A stretch of DNA of 64,000 bases, taken from Legionella moravica DSM 19234 (GTDB lineage: Bacteria; Pseudomonadota; Gammaproteobacteria; Legionellales; Legionellaceae). The stretch's first letter is position 1. Each line of letters starts with the position of its first letter. Below the pieces are notes generated by a model, which searched no databases, was not told where the DNA came from, and worked only from the letters and a program-made list of their open reading frames with translations. Made by a program: the position numbers and the translations under genes. The stretch covers positions 167,166-231,165 of the forward strand of contig NZ_KE384000.1 in assembly GCF_000423305.1 (NCBI RefSeq). Direction: 5' to 3'. Of this stretch, positions 16,409-26,899 are shown one piece after another.

Positions 16409-18652
16409 ATGAAATTACTGGAACTTCGACAGTTAGTAAATGAATATGATCAAACATGGTATTTTCGCAAATATGTGTATGGAGATCATGAAAGAGCCAA
16501 AAAATTTAAACAATACTTACAAAAATATGAACATGTTCAAGATGATTATGAGTTAACTGTTACAGACATTTTTAGGCTGCTCAAAAAAGTACCCGAACTG
16601 AACGACGCTAATAGCAATTTGCAATTTATCCGATCAATAAGAGCGAGTCTAAACAGTAGTTACTTGTTTGATATTTTTAACGTTTTGAAAAGTGCCCAGG
16701 TAATTTCCCAAGCTAATTTTACAATTATTTATGGCCTTTCACATGAGTGGCGTTGCCTTTTAAATACCTTATTTTGTGGATTAACATTTGAACGCATTAG
16801 TCTAAACTCAGAAATTCTTGCAGCAGTTTTAGCAATAGCTTCCCGATCAGCTTTTTATTATCCAGCAATTGAGCAATCTTTAAGATTTTTACATAAAAAA
16901 AATCATCTTACATCAACCTCACTTAACTTACTTACTACCAAAACTGATGGACTAAACACTGTCTTTCAAATAGTACAAGAGCTTGATAAAGCCAATTGTT
17001 TAAATGATGCATGCCTAGTACATTTTGCACATCGGGAATCTCTTTATTCACTTGACGCCCTAATTGCGCTGCTAAATCGTGCAAAAGTTACCCTTAATGA
17101 AGAACTAATTCAATCCATATGCATAAACAGCAATATTCATTACCTTGTTGAACTCATAACAACATTAGTTGAATCTAAAGAATTTCATTTGAAGAGTGAA
17201 ACGTTGATAATGCTTTTAAAGCAAGACTTCAAATTTTTCCTAAATAAAAACGATGCTATGAAATTATTACAGGAAAATGACTTATTAGATGATAAAACCT
17301 TTGATTTTGTTTGTAATAATGATGATTTTTCAATAAAACAAATATTAAAAATTTTATCGGAGGAGTCTTTGTTAACGGAAAATAAAGAAATAGTTAATAA
17401 ACTAATCAATAAAGAATTTAGTGGAATTCGATTCTATCGAACAATTGATTATTTAAAAAAAGCCGATTTACTGGATCAAAAATCATTAACTAATTGCTTT
17501 GAATTAATTTTAATAAAATCAAATGCTGATTTATTTAAAACAGGTGTTTTAAATGTATTGGAGTTATTTCATGAGAGTAGCTTCAATATTAGCAAGGAAC
17601 AGCTAGAAACACTCTTTTCTTTATCTGATGCTAATCTTAGACGACTTCATGGAATAGTATCGAGGCTTATAACAAGTAAACTATTAGATCAACCTTCTTT
17701 GGAAAAAACATTCAATCGAATAATGGAGAAATTACCCCCTGTTCTAGACTCAACTGTGAATAAAAATAGCAAGAAAAATACAAGTGCTCCTCGCTCTGAA
17801 TATATATTAGACAATGAAAATTGTTTCTTTATAGAACACAGTACACAATATGAAAGTGGCGGTTTTGGTAAAGTCAAAAAAGGGTACAATTTACCTGATT
17901 CCAATGAACCTATTTATGGCATTAAAAAATTAGTGGAATCAGATCCGTCTAAAGCTCAAAAAGAAGCGAGCCGTGAGGTAAAATATCATCGATTACTTGG
18001 ACGACAAGCATTTTATTTTTTGAGAAACGGGACAACAAGCATAGTTTCAGATTGGCAACGTGAAAAGGGATTGCATCTTTATAATGCAAGTGAACTATTA
18101 CAAATGCCAATAGAAAAAAGACTTGGATGCCTCAAATCCGGCTTAGCTGATCTTAATATGTTACACCAACACTACCGAGTACATGGAGATGTAAAATGTC
18201 AAAATTTTATTCTCAACCCAAATAATGGATCCCTGAATCTAATTGATTTTGGTACTTCACATAAAAAAGGCTCATCTAAATCTTTTGCATGGACTCCTGC
18301 ATATAGTGACCCTCATACTTTTGGAGACGGCTTCTACAAAGATATCTATGCCATGGGTATTGTAACAATGTATTTATTCCCAGAAATATATGCAGTTTCT
18401 TTCAATGAAGGCAAGGCAAATGTATCTATTAATAAATCGGACTATACAGTTACTGAACAAGCTATTGTAAATCTCGTTAATTCAATGATGAATTCCGATA
18501 TTAGTTTAAGATGTACAAGTGGGGATGCATTGACCTACTGCAATGAGGTACTCGAACATTTTAATCAAATTGATGAGAGATTTATAGAGACAATAGCAAA
18601 CGCTACTATCAACCGTGCTAAATCAACCGTTGAGGATGTATTTCATATGTAA
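16409..18652 (+). CDS. Eukaryote-like Ser/Thr kinase with helical N-terminus, candidate effector
   Basis: The 747-residue protein has about 460 residues of leucine-rich helical hairpins, likely an alpha-solenoid for target binding, then a protein kinase domain. Kinase landmarks: glycine loop SGGFGKV near residue 484, the Lys in IKKL near 507, the catalytic loop HGDVKCQN near 592 (HGD in place of HRD) and IDFGTSH near 612. All catalytic residues appear present, so activity is likely. AAGGA lies seven bases before the ATG. Legionella LegK effectors are the closest concept; the N-terminal region is unlike those I know. Confidence 0.8.
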   Translation: MKLLELRQLVNEYDQTWYFRKYVYGDHERAKKFKQYLQKYEHVQDDYELTVTDIFRLLKKVPELNDANSNLQFIRSIRASLNSSYLFDIFNVLKSAQVISQANFTIIYGLSHEWRCLLNTLFCGLTFERISLNSEILAAVLAIASRSAFYYPAIEQSLRFLHKKNHLTSTSLNLLTTKTDGLNTVFQIVQELDKANCLNDACLVHFAHRESLYSLDALIALLNRAKVTLNEELIQSICINSNIHYLVELITTLVESKEFHLKSETLIMLLKQDFKFFLNKNDAMKLLQENDLLDDKTFDFVCNNDDFSIKQILKILSEESLLTENKEIVNKLINKEFSGIRFYRTIDYLKKADLLDQKSLTNCFELILIKSNADLFKTGVLNVLELFHESSFNISKEQLETLFSLSDANLRRLHGIVSRLITSKLLDQPSLEKTFNRIMEKLPPVLDSTVNKNSKKNTSAPRSEYILDNENCFFIEHSTQYESGGFGKVKKGYNLPDSNEPIYGIKKLVESDPSKAQKEASREVKYHRLLGRQAFYFLRNGTTSIVSDWQREKGLHLYNASELLQMPIEKRLGCLKSGLADLNMLHQHYRVHGDVKCQNFILNPNNGSLNLIDFGTSHKKGSSKSFAWTPAYSDPHTFGDGFYKDIYAMGIVTMYLFPEIYAVSFNEGKANVSINKSDYTVTEQAIVNLVNSMMNSDISLRCTSGDALTYCNEVLEHFNQIDERFIETIANATINRAKSTVEDVFHM

Positions 18653-18908
18653 GTAACAAATGCGATATAAATATGAAGGTAAATAACATGATCACAACCA
18701 TGAAAACAGGACATTTCCACCAAACTCTTTGTCTGCTGTCAAACCGCAAGCTTTTGGATTGCTCTCAGCAATATATCAGTTTAGTATATTGAACCGTGTG
18801 CCAGTTTCGATAACAACCTATATCTATATTACTAGAAAGCTTGGGTTGTTTATAAGTCACTACTTCAATTTTTTTGGTAGTAGTAACATTTAAAATAAGG
18901 TTTGAATT

Positions 18909-19481
18909 ATGTCAGCAAGTAGCGAGTCTGTTAAAAAGCAGTTGGATGAAGAATCAACAGCAAAAGCACCTGAAGTTTTTTTTGAAGATCGGAGTCTTCA
19001 AAAATATGTAGGTAATAATCTTGTCAAAATATTAAAAATTATTTTTGCAATGGATAATCCTGATTCATTGATTGAGTTAGTGCCCGGATTGTTTGGGATC
19101 GTCACTATAGAAAATTTTAAAGGCATAGATCGTGACTGCTTTAAAGATTATATTATTAATAACGACATTGATCCCATGAATATTAGTACAAGCAGGCAAA
19201 CACAATACCGAGTAAAAGATATTCTTCTTCCGCGATCAGGAACTTGGGCCTCTTTTTTTAAATTTAGAGAATCCTGTGAACAAATGAAGATTACTTTAAA
19301 ATTTCAGGTAGATGTGCCAAACGGAACAGACAGCGCCTCCAAATTTACTCATTGCTTTTTTGACATGCATTTTGATGCGTTGCGTTTAACTCAGGAACGC
19401 GTTGCAAATTTATTAAAGGATAACCCTCACATACTTATGTTTGACCAAGAGGTCGAACAAAATACTTGCTCCTTACAATAA
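18909..19481 (+). CDS. Protein of unknown function
   Basis: The 190-residue soluble protein starts with a polar stretch (MSASSESVKKQLDEE) and then alternates short strands and helices (FFDMHFDALRLTQERVANLL near the end). It has no signal peptide or membrane segment. AAGG is eight bases upstream of the ATG. It follows the kinase gene by 256 bases on the same strand and could share its regulation. No family is recognised; an effector or an accessory protein are both possible. Confidence 0.6.
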   Translation: MSASSESVKKQLDEESTAKAPEVFFEDRSLQKYVGNNLVKILKIIFAMDNPDSLIELVPGLFGIVTIENFKGIDRDCFKDYIINNDIDPMNISTSRQTQYRVKDILLPRSGTWASFFKFRESCEQMKITLKFQVDVPNGTDSASKFTHCFFDMHFDALRLTQERVANLLKDNPHILMFDQEVEQNTCSLQ

Positions 19482-19496
19482 GAGTTTTTGCGATTA

Positions 19497-19552
19497 GTCG
19501 TCGTTTCGTCACATGATACCCCCGCGACTGGGTTTGACGAAACGATAACGAC
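19497..19552. repeat. Inverted repeat between convergent genes
   Basis: GTCGTCGTTTCGTCA at 19497-19511 pairs with 19535-19552 (TGACGAAACG then ATAACGAC) with a 3-base bulge. It lies between the 3' ends of two convergent genes and may be a bidirectional terminator, but no T-run follows. Confidence 0.5.
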
Positions 19553-19582
19553 AGTAAAAATCTATAGAGTGGGTAACGTGCA

Positions 19583-22500
19583 TTAGCTATCGATACTTTG
19601 ATGATGAAGTGATAATAAATCATACACCACCTCAACCGGATGTCGCGTTTGATATCCCGTCCGATAGTTCACTTGAGTGCGACAAGAATACCCATCCACA
19701 AGATTTGATTGTGCTGCTTGCTCATCGGCAAAAAATGGCTTCCAGGAGAGTTCAAACAACCCTTTTGACTCATTTTGATGAATAACTTCATGGCCATAAG
19801 AACCTGCCATGCCACAACATCCAGTTTTTATCAGGTTTAGGTGAAGTCCCAGGAATGCAAATACCCTCTGCCACTGCTCCTGTGCTTCATTGCAATTAGA
19901 TTGTTCTGTGCAATGACTCAGTAAATTATATTGTGTCCTGATTTCTGAGTTTGTTATTTTGAATTGATTTGAATCCTGACTTCCCATTTGCTCCGATAAC
20001 CATTCCTGAATTAATAAAACCCGGTACTCAACAGTCTTTTTTAAGAGATCCGGATATTCATTTCTATAGGTTAATACCATAGCAGGATCAATCCCTATCA
20101 TTGTGACATGGTGACGTGCCAACTGCTCCAAAACCAATGCATTTTTATGAGCTACTCGAGCAAATTGTTTCAACTTTCCCTGAACATGAAGGGATTTTCC
20201 ATTCTCAAACCAGGGCATCACATAGATTTCATAACCTAATTGCCGCACCAGTAAACAGGTTTTTATGACTAAATCTGCTTCATAAAAACTGGTCACCCAA
20301 TCCTGGATCAACACAACTGATGTTCCGGGTGGAGGGAGTTGATTTAGATTCAATAAAGGGATCTGTTCTTTTTTCAATAATACTGAAAGCTGGGGACTAC
20401 TAAATAATGGGGGATTAACGAAACCTGCTGTTTTTTCCAAAAAACGGAGAATAACTCGATTGGAGAGAAAAAAATTGCTCAATCTGGGAAATTTACTTTG
20501 GTAATACCCCATACGTTCACTGTAGGCAATCAAATAATTGTTCAGTGACCGAAAATAGCGTGAATGATAGGCTTCTAAAAATCGCGATCTGAATGAAGGC
20601 ACATTAATATTAACGGGACATTGTGATTTACAGGCTTGACAGGAAAGACATCCTTCCATGGCCGAATAGACTTCATGAGAAAAATCGTATTGCCCCCTCT
20701 TTTTATGGTAGCTGTTAATCAATCGCCTTAATGGATTTGCGGGTGAAGTGTCGTTATTGGATTTCCCAAGTTGCCTCAGCCACTCCCTGACAAGACTAGC
20801 CCGTCCTTTAGGTGAATGAACTCTATCACGAGTGATTTTATAAGAAGGGCACATGACGTCGTCGATTTTGTAATCAAAACACACCCCATTACCATTACAA
20901 TTTATAGCCAATTGGTAAGTCTCTCTTAGAGTTTCGGAGATTTGTAAATCTGAACTGGCTCGAGTCTCTTCTGATGCTACACGCATTAAAGGCATATTAA
21001 TCCCGAGAGGCACTGCAATTTTTCCGGGATTTAATTGATTGTAGGGATCACAACTTGTTTTAATTTTTCTAAGCTCTTCATATAAAGTTTCTCCGAAAAA
21101 CATAGGTACATATTCACTTCGAAACCCCTTACCGTGTTCCCCCCACAATACACCGCCATATTTTTGGGTCAGATGCGCTACCTGCTCCGTAATTTCATAA
21201 TATTTTTGCCTGTCTTGGGCATCCATTAAATTCAATGCAGGACGTACGTGCAAACACCCCACATCAATATGACCAAACATGCCATACTGCAAGCCATAGG
21301 AATCCAGTATCTCACGAAATTCACGCACATAGTCGGGAAGATGTTCAGGAGGAACTACCGTATCTTCAACTCCTGAAACCGGCTTTCTTATTCCTTCTGT
21401 TTTACCCAACAAACCCACACTGCGCTTACGCAGCTCCCAGAGACTAGCAATGTCTTTTTTCTTATCGACGTAATGATAATCAAAATTCTGCAAATGTGCT
21501 TTTAAGGAATCCACCTTCTGTTTCAATTGCTCCTCATCATCAGCAACGAACTCCACAAGGTTCAGCGCCGCTGGATCAATTGCTCCTTTTGTGGTAACAA
21601 AAGCACGAATATTGTGATAAATAATGTCTGTTTTAGCTAAATTCAAAACCGTTTCATCAATCGTTTCAATTGCTTCTGGCTCGAATAGAACCAAATCTTT
21701 CGCCTGTGCAAGCGCTTCTTTAAAAGAGGAATACAAAACCACAAAAAGAACTTTGAATTTAGGAATGTTGGTTAGTTTAAGTTTGATCCCGGTCACATAA
21801 GCCAAGGTGCCTTCTGAACCGGTTAATACCGCATTAAGATTAAAGCGCCGGCCATCAGAAGAGTAAATTCGAGTCAGATTATAACCAGTCATAAAACGAT
21901 CTAATTTAGGAAATTGACTGCAAATCAAAGAGCGATGATCTCGTACTGTTTGTTCCACTTGCCGATACAGTTGCCCCACCCTGCCCGGCAGGTTTTTCAT
22001 CTCATCCAGACGAGACACATCAATTTCTTCACTGGTGTGAGTCTGACCATCGGGATACACGGCAGTTATTGCCAGAACATGCTGGCTGGTTTTACCGTAC
22101 AAACGAGATCCTTTGCCGCTGGCATCCGTACTCACCATACCGCCCAATGTCGCCCTGTTACTTGTAGATAAAGTGGGCGCGAAGAATTTATTGTATTTTT
22201 TCAAAAAATCATTTAACTGATCCAGTACAACCCCTGGCTCAACAATAACCCACCCTTCCTCTGGATTTACCTCAATAATGGAATTCATATACCGTGAGCA
22301 ATCAATGATGATTCCTGTATTCAAAGATTGGCCATTTGTGCCAGTACCACCGCCGCGGGGAGAAAAAGAAAGATGCTGATATTCTTTACGTTGTGCCAAA
22401 GTAAAAATGGCCGCAATGTCGTGTTCACTTTTAGGAAAAATTACCGCTTGAGGCAACACTTGATAAACGCTGTTATCAGTCGAAATAATTAACCGACTAC

Positions 22501-22609
22501 TCAAAGACTCATCAATCTCACCATGAAAGCCGACGTCTTCGGTCAAGGATTGTAAAAATAAACGAACTGATGGAGGAACAGCTGAAGAAGCGGTCAGTCG
22601 GGGAATCAT
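19583..22609 (-). CDS. ydiJ: D-2-hydroxyglutarate dehydrogenase, YdiJ-type FAD/Fe-S protein
   Basis: The 1008-residue flavoprotein matches E. coli YdiJ in size and order. It has a PCMH-type FAD domain (VIFPKSEHDIAAIF, PRGGGTGTNGQSL near 103-115, LGGMVSTDASGKGS), an FAD-oxidase C-terminal domain with GHIDVGCLHVRP and GEHGKGFRSEYVP, a 4Fe-4S segment CLSCQACKSQCPVNINVP, and a CCG-type domain with GCCGMAGSYGHE near the end. The family oxidises D-2-hydroxyglutarate to 2-oxoglutarate and passes electrons onward. The partner reaction is HglS at 3586. AAAGG touches the start ATG directly, an unusually close spacing. Confidence 0.85.
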   Translation of the reverse strand: MIPRLTASSAVPPSVRLFLQSLTEDVGFHGEIDESLSSRLIISTDNSVYQVLPQAVIFPKSEHDIAAIFTLAQRKEYQHLSFSPRGGGTGTNGQSLNTGIIIDCSRYMNSIIEVNPEEGWVIVEPGVVLDQLNDFLKKYNKFFAPTLSTSNRATLGGMVSTDASGKGSRLYGKTSQHVLAITAVYPDGQTHTSEEIDVSRLDEMKNLPGRVGQLYRQVEQTVRDHRSLICSQFPKLDRFMTGYNLTRIYSSDGRRFNLNAVLTGSEGTLAYVTGIKLKLTNIPKFKVLFVVLYSSFKEALAQAKDLVLFEPEAIETIDETVLNLAKTDIIYHNIRAFVTTKGAIDPAALNLVEFVADDEEQLKQKVDSLKAHLQNFDYHYVDKKKDIASLWELRKRSVGLLGKTEGIRKPVSGVEDTVVPPEHLPDYVREFREILDSYGLQYGMFGHIDVGCLHVRPALNLMDAQDRQKYYEITEQVAHLTQKYGGVLWGEHGKGFRSEYVPMFFGETLYEELRKIKTSCDPYNQLNPGKIAVPLGINMPLMRVASEETRASSDLQISETLRETYQLAINCNGNGVCFDYKIDDVMCPSYKITRDRVHSPKGRASLVREWLRQLGKSNNDTSPANPLRRLINSYHKKRGQYDFSHEVYSAMEGCLSCQACKSQCPVNINVPSFRSRFLEAYHSRYFRSLNNYLIAYSERMGYYQSKFPRLSNFFLSNRVILRFLEKTAGFVNPPLFSSPQLSVLLKKEQIPLLNLNQLPPPGTSVVLIQDWVTSFYEADLVIKTCLLVRQLGYEIYVMPWFENGKSLHVQGKLKQFARVAHKNALVLEQLARHHVTMIGIDPAMVLTYRNEYPDLLKKTVEYRVLLIQEWLSEQMGSQDSNQFKITNSEIRTQYNLLSHCTEQSNCNEAQEQWQRVFAFLGLHLNLIKTGCCGMAGSYGHEVIHQNESKGLFELSWKPFFADEQAAQSNLVDGYSCRTQVNYRTGYQTRHPVEVVYDLLSLHHQSIDS

Positions 22610-22735
22610 CCTTTCGTACCCGGAAGGGGTTTATGATTGTAACAGTATAGCATAGGCTCATAAAACCGAGCCATGGCTATAACATTTTACATCAATAAAA
22701 TCACTTGTCTTGCAGTTAATAAGTCCTACGATACC

Positions 22736-24961
22736 TTAAATGTTCATTTCAGGTGTTTCAATATAAAATCGCTCACTCTCATTAATCACATCCAATGATT
22801 CCTTAAGATTTTCTACAAAATCTGCTGATCGTGTTTTTCCACTACTCCATATAGAGTAACGATGTTTCGCCAGGAGAGTCACATTGTCTTGTGTTAACAC
22901 TTCTTTTAGTACTTCTCGACAATCATGATAACAAGATTGTGCTTCCATCTTTTTAACCAGTAAATCAAGAATAGTTAATTTTTCTTGCCTCAGCCCCTGG
23001 AACAGAGTTCTTATGATGCTGAATGAAGACAGTCCTTCACGTAAGTAATCACGATGAGAGCGAATATTGTGTAACATGCGCTCCATATTAATGGCCTCTG
23101 TACCCACTTCCTCTATTAAAATATCGGCTGGTGAATGCAATACGCGATCCAATCGGCAATATTCAGCCATTTTTTTATCAACAAAATGAGCAATATGCTG
23201 CATTTCACCTAAAAAATGTGCCTGGTATTGGCGCTGGTTATCGGGATTATCCTGCGCTAATTGAAAGTATTGATTGAAGGCATTCACTTCGGCATGAGCG
23301 CTTGATAGACCTGATCCACTATAAAAATGGGGTGCTCGGAATAAATCCCCACCAGCCAAAACCATTAACTCCTGTTCCTGGTGCTTTAAGATACGCGCGG
23401 CAATCGCAGTACCCTGAGGATTGACAATAAAACTCTGCGAATTTTTAGTATCTAATCGGACTCGCGGATCATTTAGAAACGGGAACTTATGGGTCAATAG
23501 CCTAGACCATTCCAATTGCATATTGATATGGATAAGTCGCGCAAAGTGTTTACTTTGATCCTTAGATGCAGAATCATTGGCTATTTGATTGAGCAATTGC
23601 ATGAAAGTTTGCAATTCAGGAGGCACCTTGGTGGCAATATAAAATTGTCCCTTAGTTTCAAACGTTCTCAAATTATCTTCTTTTTCATCAATTTTGATTT
23701 TGAAAGTATCCGAATGGATCAATTCATCAAACGCCTGACTCAATTGTTGAGTTAATTCATCATTATTAATAGAACGTTTCAATTCAATAAAATGATCAAA
23801 AGATGAATTTAAAACACCTGAAATAAATCCTTCAATTTGAATTCTTGATGGCTGAAATTCATCGCGAATTTTTTTGATATGAGTTAATTGTCCATTAATC
23901 TGAAAAGGATTCTGACGGTTATTTTCCACAATATCATAAATCATCGTGATGTATGCGTTAGGTGTCTCATTGCGATTAACTTCAGCTTTATTAGGTGATT
24001 TCAGCAAATAAAGCGGATTGGAAAACGCATTTCGCCCCCCTTCAGCGCAATAGACATAGTCGCATTCAAAGCGCGTTTTATGATTCAAAACACCGACACG
24101 AAACTTTTTATGAGTATCATCCGGGGGGATGATTTCATGAGCTTTCACTCCGGTTACAATCTTAAGATTTGATGAATTAAATCTGGATAGCTCAACTAAC
24201 CGGCTCATTAACGCCCGCTCCAGATCCTTAATCACGATGTGACCTCGGCCATCAGGATAGATATGCCCGCGATAAAATAATCTATTGTATTCTGCTGATC
24301 CCAAATAATGACGTAAATCAGCCATAATTGAAGGATCTAATACAACGGCCTGTTTCCGAGTATGTAACTGTTCCCCCTGACGTGCCTCAAGAAGAGTCAC
24401 ATTGGCTCCGGATTCATAAAGTTTTAATGCAGCCATTAAACCCGTTGGGCCTGCACCTATGACAACAAGATCTTTGGGTGTTGCTGTTTGATTTTGTAAA
24501 TGATTCATAATAATGCGATTGATGTTTGTCTGAGGCGTTAACAAATTAGATTTAATAAGATTCAACACGTCCAATTGTTTCTCTTCAAAACAATTCAATT
24601 GAAACCAGGTTAAATATTCATTAAAAAAATCGCGATGAAGTTCATTCACCAAAACATCATCATTTTGTTCATAAGCATTTTTAATCTGCACTAAAAGATA
24701 CTTTGCTGCCTCCAGTTTTTCTATAAGCTTTTGTTGTACCAACAAAATCTGGCTCAATCGCTTTTTGCCTTCTTTGTTCAATTGATAACCTTCAGTGTAT
24801 TCACCATGTTTCAGCAAAGATTGGGTTAAATTGTCTCTATTAATACCCAAGAGAAAATCAATCTGATCTTTATTCAAACTGTTAGACCCCTCTAAATTAA
24901 TATTGGGTAATTTTGAGTTAATATGAAGAAACAAGGCATCCAATTGTACTAATTCAATCAT
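22736..24961 (-). CDS. Large FAD-dependent monooxygenase-like protein
   Basis: With the chosen start the protein is 741 residues. Residues about 1-160 form a helical region of unknown role. An FAD-binding Rossmann motif follows (DLVVIGAGPTGLMAALKLYES, about 168-188), then EARQGEQLHTRKQAV, an AEGGRNA motif like the DG motif of aromatic hydroxylases, and GDLFRAPHFYSGSGLSSAHAE near the C-terminal side of the flavin domain. This is the p-hydroxybenzoate hydroxylase fold, and MICAL proteins use the same fold. The last 130 residues are helical. The upstream 27 residues of the longer frame look non-coding. Substrate unknown. Confidence 0.65.
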   Translation of the reverse strand: MIELVQLDALFLHINSKLPNINLEGSNSLNKDQIDFLLGINRDNLTQSLLKHGEYTEGYQLNKEGKKRLSQILLVQQKLIEKLEAAKYLLVQIKNAYEQNDDVLVNELHRDFFNEYLTWFQLNCFEEKQLDVLNLIKSNLLTPQTNINRIIMNHLQNQTATPKDLVVIGAGPTGLMAALKLYESGANVTLLEARQGEQLHTRKQAVVLDPSIMADLRHYLGSAEYNRLFYRGHIYPDGRGHIVIKDLERALMSRLVELSRFNSSNLKIVTGVKAHEIIPPDDTHKKFRVGVLNHKTRFECDYVYCAEGGRNAFSNPLYLLKSPNKAEVNRNETPNAYITMIYDIVENNRQNPFQINGQLTHIKKIRDEFQPSRIQIEGFISGVLNSSFDHFIELKRSINNDELTQQLSQAFDELIHSDTFKIKIDEKEDNLRTFETKGQFYIATKVPPELQTFMQLLNQIANDSASKDQSKHFARLIHINMQLEWSRLLTHKFPFLNDPRVRLDTKNSQSFIVNPQGTAIAARILKHQEQELMVLAGGDLFRAPHFYSGSGLSSAHAEVNAFNQYFQLAQDNPDNQRQYQAHFLGEMQHIAHFVDKKMAEYCRLDRVLHSPADILIEEVGTEAINMERMLHNIRSHRDYLREGLSSFSIIRTLFQGLRQEKLTILDLLVKKMEAQSCYHDCREVLKEVLTQDNVTLLAKHRYSIWSSGKTRSADFVENLKESLDVINESERFYIETPEMNI

Positions 24962-25063
24962 AGTGGTACACCATTTGCAGTTAATGATTAGACATGATGC
25001 AGTATTGTAAAGAATAAAACTTAAGCAACTATTAAGAAACACTCTGCTGATTGCAATAATTCG

Positions 25064-25972
25064 TTAAACGATAAGTTTATCTTCGCCCCTAACTTCTGGC
25101 TTATTTTGAACCATAGCCCAGGTTACGCCTCCAATAACCATTCCTGAACCTAATACTTGCAGCAAAGTAGGTGGAGTACCGCGGAAGACTGATAACATCA
25201 TGGTCACTAGCGGCATAAAGTTATAAATTAAATTAGGTTCAGTGACACCTATTCGCTCAATCGCCTGTGTCCAGCATATATAAGCAATTACCGTGGCACC
25301 AATAACGAGGCCAACCAGGGACCAAACCGGTACCATCGATACGGGGAGCTTAGGCATGGGACTTAAAACCAAGGCTAAAACAAGCAAGAGTATAGCCCCA
25401 ATAATCACTACGATGGTTATGTTGATTAAAGGAGTCACATGAGCCGGCAACCAACGGCGCGAAGCGACGGTATAAAACGAAAAGCAAAGAGCGGAAAGGA
25501 GCGCGATAGAATCTCCCCAATTGAGACTTAAATTCGAGATTCCTGTATCGCTGGACCCCAGAACAGCCAATGTTGCACCACTTACTGAAACAATTATTGC
25601 AATGACGGTATGGATGCTTGGAATTTCTTTACTCACTATTCCTTCTGCAATCGCAGTAAATACAGGTGATAGGGCCATAATTACAGCAACAGTTATAGGA
25701 GAAGTAACACTTAATGCAAAAAATAAACCGACTTGAAAGCAGGTTATTCCTATAAAACCAAGTAAAAAATAATGCCACCAATGACCTTTTAAGCTGGATA
25801 GTTTTGGTTTTTCTACAAAAAGGATTAGCGCCAGGAGTATAATCGCTCCAAAACCAAATCGTGCTGTTGCGGTATCCAGAGGGGTTAACCAGGTCATGGT
25901 TGTTTTACCCCAAATATAAGCAGCTCCCCAAAAAAATACAGCAATACAGGCTAATATACGCCCCATTCCCAT
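25064..25972 (-). CDS. EamA/DMT-family transporter
   Basis: A 302-residue integral membrane protein with ten predicted helices in two EamA repeats, each opening with a short tract like FFWGAAYIWGK. Such permeases export or import small metabolites and amino acids. The chosen ATG (MGMGRILACIAVFFWG) has AAGGG ten bases upstream. The longer frame adds 22 residues that contain no better start. It is followed on the same strand by the FAD protein gene 102 bases later. The substrate cannot be inferred. Confidence 0.8.
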   Translation of the reverse strand: MGMGRILACIAVFFWGAAYIWGKTTMTWLTPLDTATARFGFGAIILLALILFVEKPKLSSLKGHWWHYFLLGFIGITCFQVGLFFALSVTSPITVAVIMALSPVFTAIAEGIVSKEIPSIHTVIAIIVSVSGATLAVLGSSDTGISNLSLNWGDSIALLSALCFSFYTVASRRWLPAHVTPLINITIVVIIGAILLLVLALVLSPMPKLPVSMVPVWSLVGLVIGATVIAYICWTQAIERIGVTEPNLIYNFMPLVTMMLSVFRGTPPTLLQVLGSGMVIGGVTWAMVQNKPEVRGEDKLIV

Positions 25973-26058
25973 AATCGTGTATCCCTTTATGTTTACTGCC
26001 ATTAATCCCAATATAATACGATTTAATACATGTCGCACAATTCAACTTACGTTATTTT

Positions 26059-26697
26059 TTATATGGATTGCTTTAGCAAGTAAATAACCTCTTCATCCGA
26101 TGTCTGGGGAAAATTATCATACCAAAGACCCACCGCATAAAAGTTAATAGGTTTCAGTGGACAGACTAATTGATCCACCATTGCAGCCAGTTCCTCGCAT
26201 GTTGAATATTCAGCAACCGGAACAGCAACAACAAGCGATGCGGGTTGCTGTTTACGAATTGCAGCAACGGCTGCTCGCATGGTAAAACCGGTTGCAATGC
26301 CGTCATCTACTAAAATAATGGTTTTTCCATTCAAGGACGGATAAGTGCGATTCCCATGATATAAAAGCTCTCTACGTTCTAATTCTTTCTGCTCTCGTTC
26401 AACAATCGCTTTAACGGATGATGAATCCAGATTTAATTGCTTCATCAAAGGCTCATTAAACAGTAGGGTTCCACCCGATGCAATTGCCCCCATGGCAAGC
26501 TCTTCATGCCCAGGAACTCCTAATTTTCGAACGATAAACACATCAAAGGGCAAAGACAGTTCCCTTGCCAACTCATACGCTACAGGGACTCCCCCACGAG
26601 GTAATGCCAAAATAATCACATCCGCCTGGTGAGCGTATGATTTAAGATGCTTAGCCAGAATGATTCCCGCTTCTCTTCGATCGATGTACTTGTCCAT
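26059..26697 (-). CDS. Phosphoribosyltransferase family protein
   Basis: The 212-residue cytosolic protein has the PRPP-binding signature ILVDDGIATGFTM near residues 127-139, preceded by the long-loop region LALPRGGVPVAYELA and FIVRKLGVPGHEELAMGAI. It has the layout of the predicted phosphoribosyltransferase family often found near stress genes, rather than that of a nucleotide salvage enzyme. It is upstream of the EamA transporter on the same strand (gap 86 bases), so an operon is possible. Actual substrate unknown. Confidence 0.8.
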   Translation of the reverse strand: MDKYIDRREAGIILAKHLKSYAHQADVIILALPRGGVPVAYELARELSLPFDVFIVRKLGVPGHEELAMGAIASGGTLLFNEPLMKQLNLDSSSVKAIVEREQKELERRELLYHGNRTYPSLNGKTIILVDDGIATGFTMRAAVAAIRKQQPASLVVAVPVAEYSTCEELAAMVDQLVCPLKPINFYAVGLWYDNFPQTSDEEVIYLLKQSI

Positions 26698-26899
26698 TTT
26701 TGTTCACCACAAGAAACCAGGATCCAGACAGGAATCCTGACTAGCAATAAGTTCACGTAATCAAGGTTTGATCATACAAATAAAACGACTCACATTAATT
26801 AATGATCAATTAGGGTCTATTAACATCTTATCTATTTACCCCTACGTCCAGTACTTAACCAGGTTTATCAGTTAAATAACTACACAGTTATTATAGACC

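Noticed and set aside
18673..18792. 39-residue frame between the kinase and the protein at 18909
   Set aside because: No ribosome site and no protein-like pattern.
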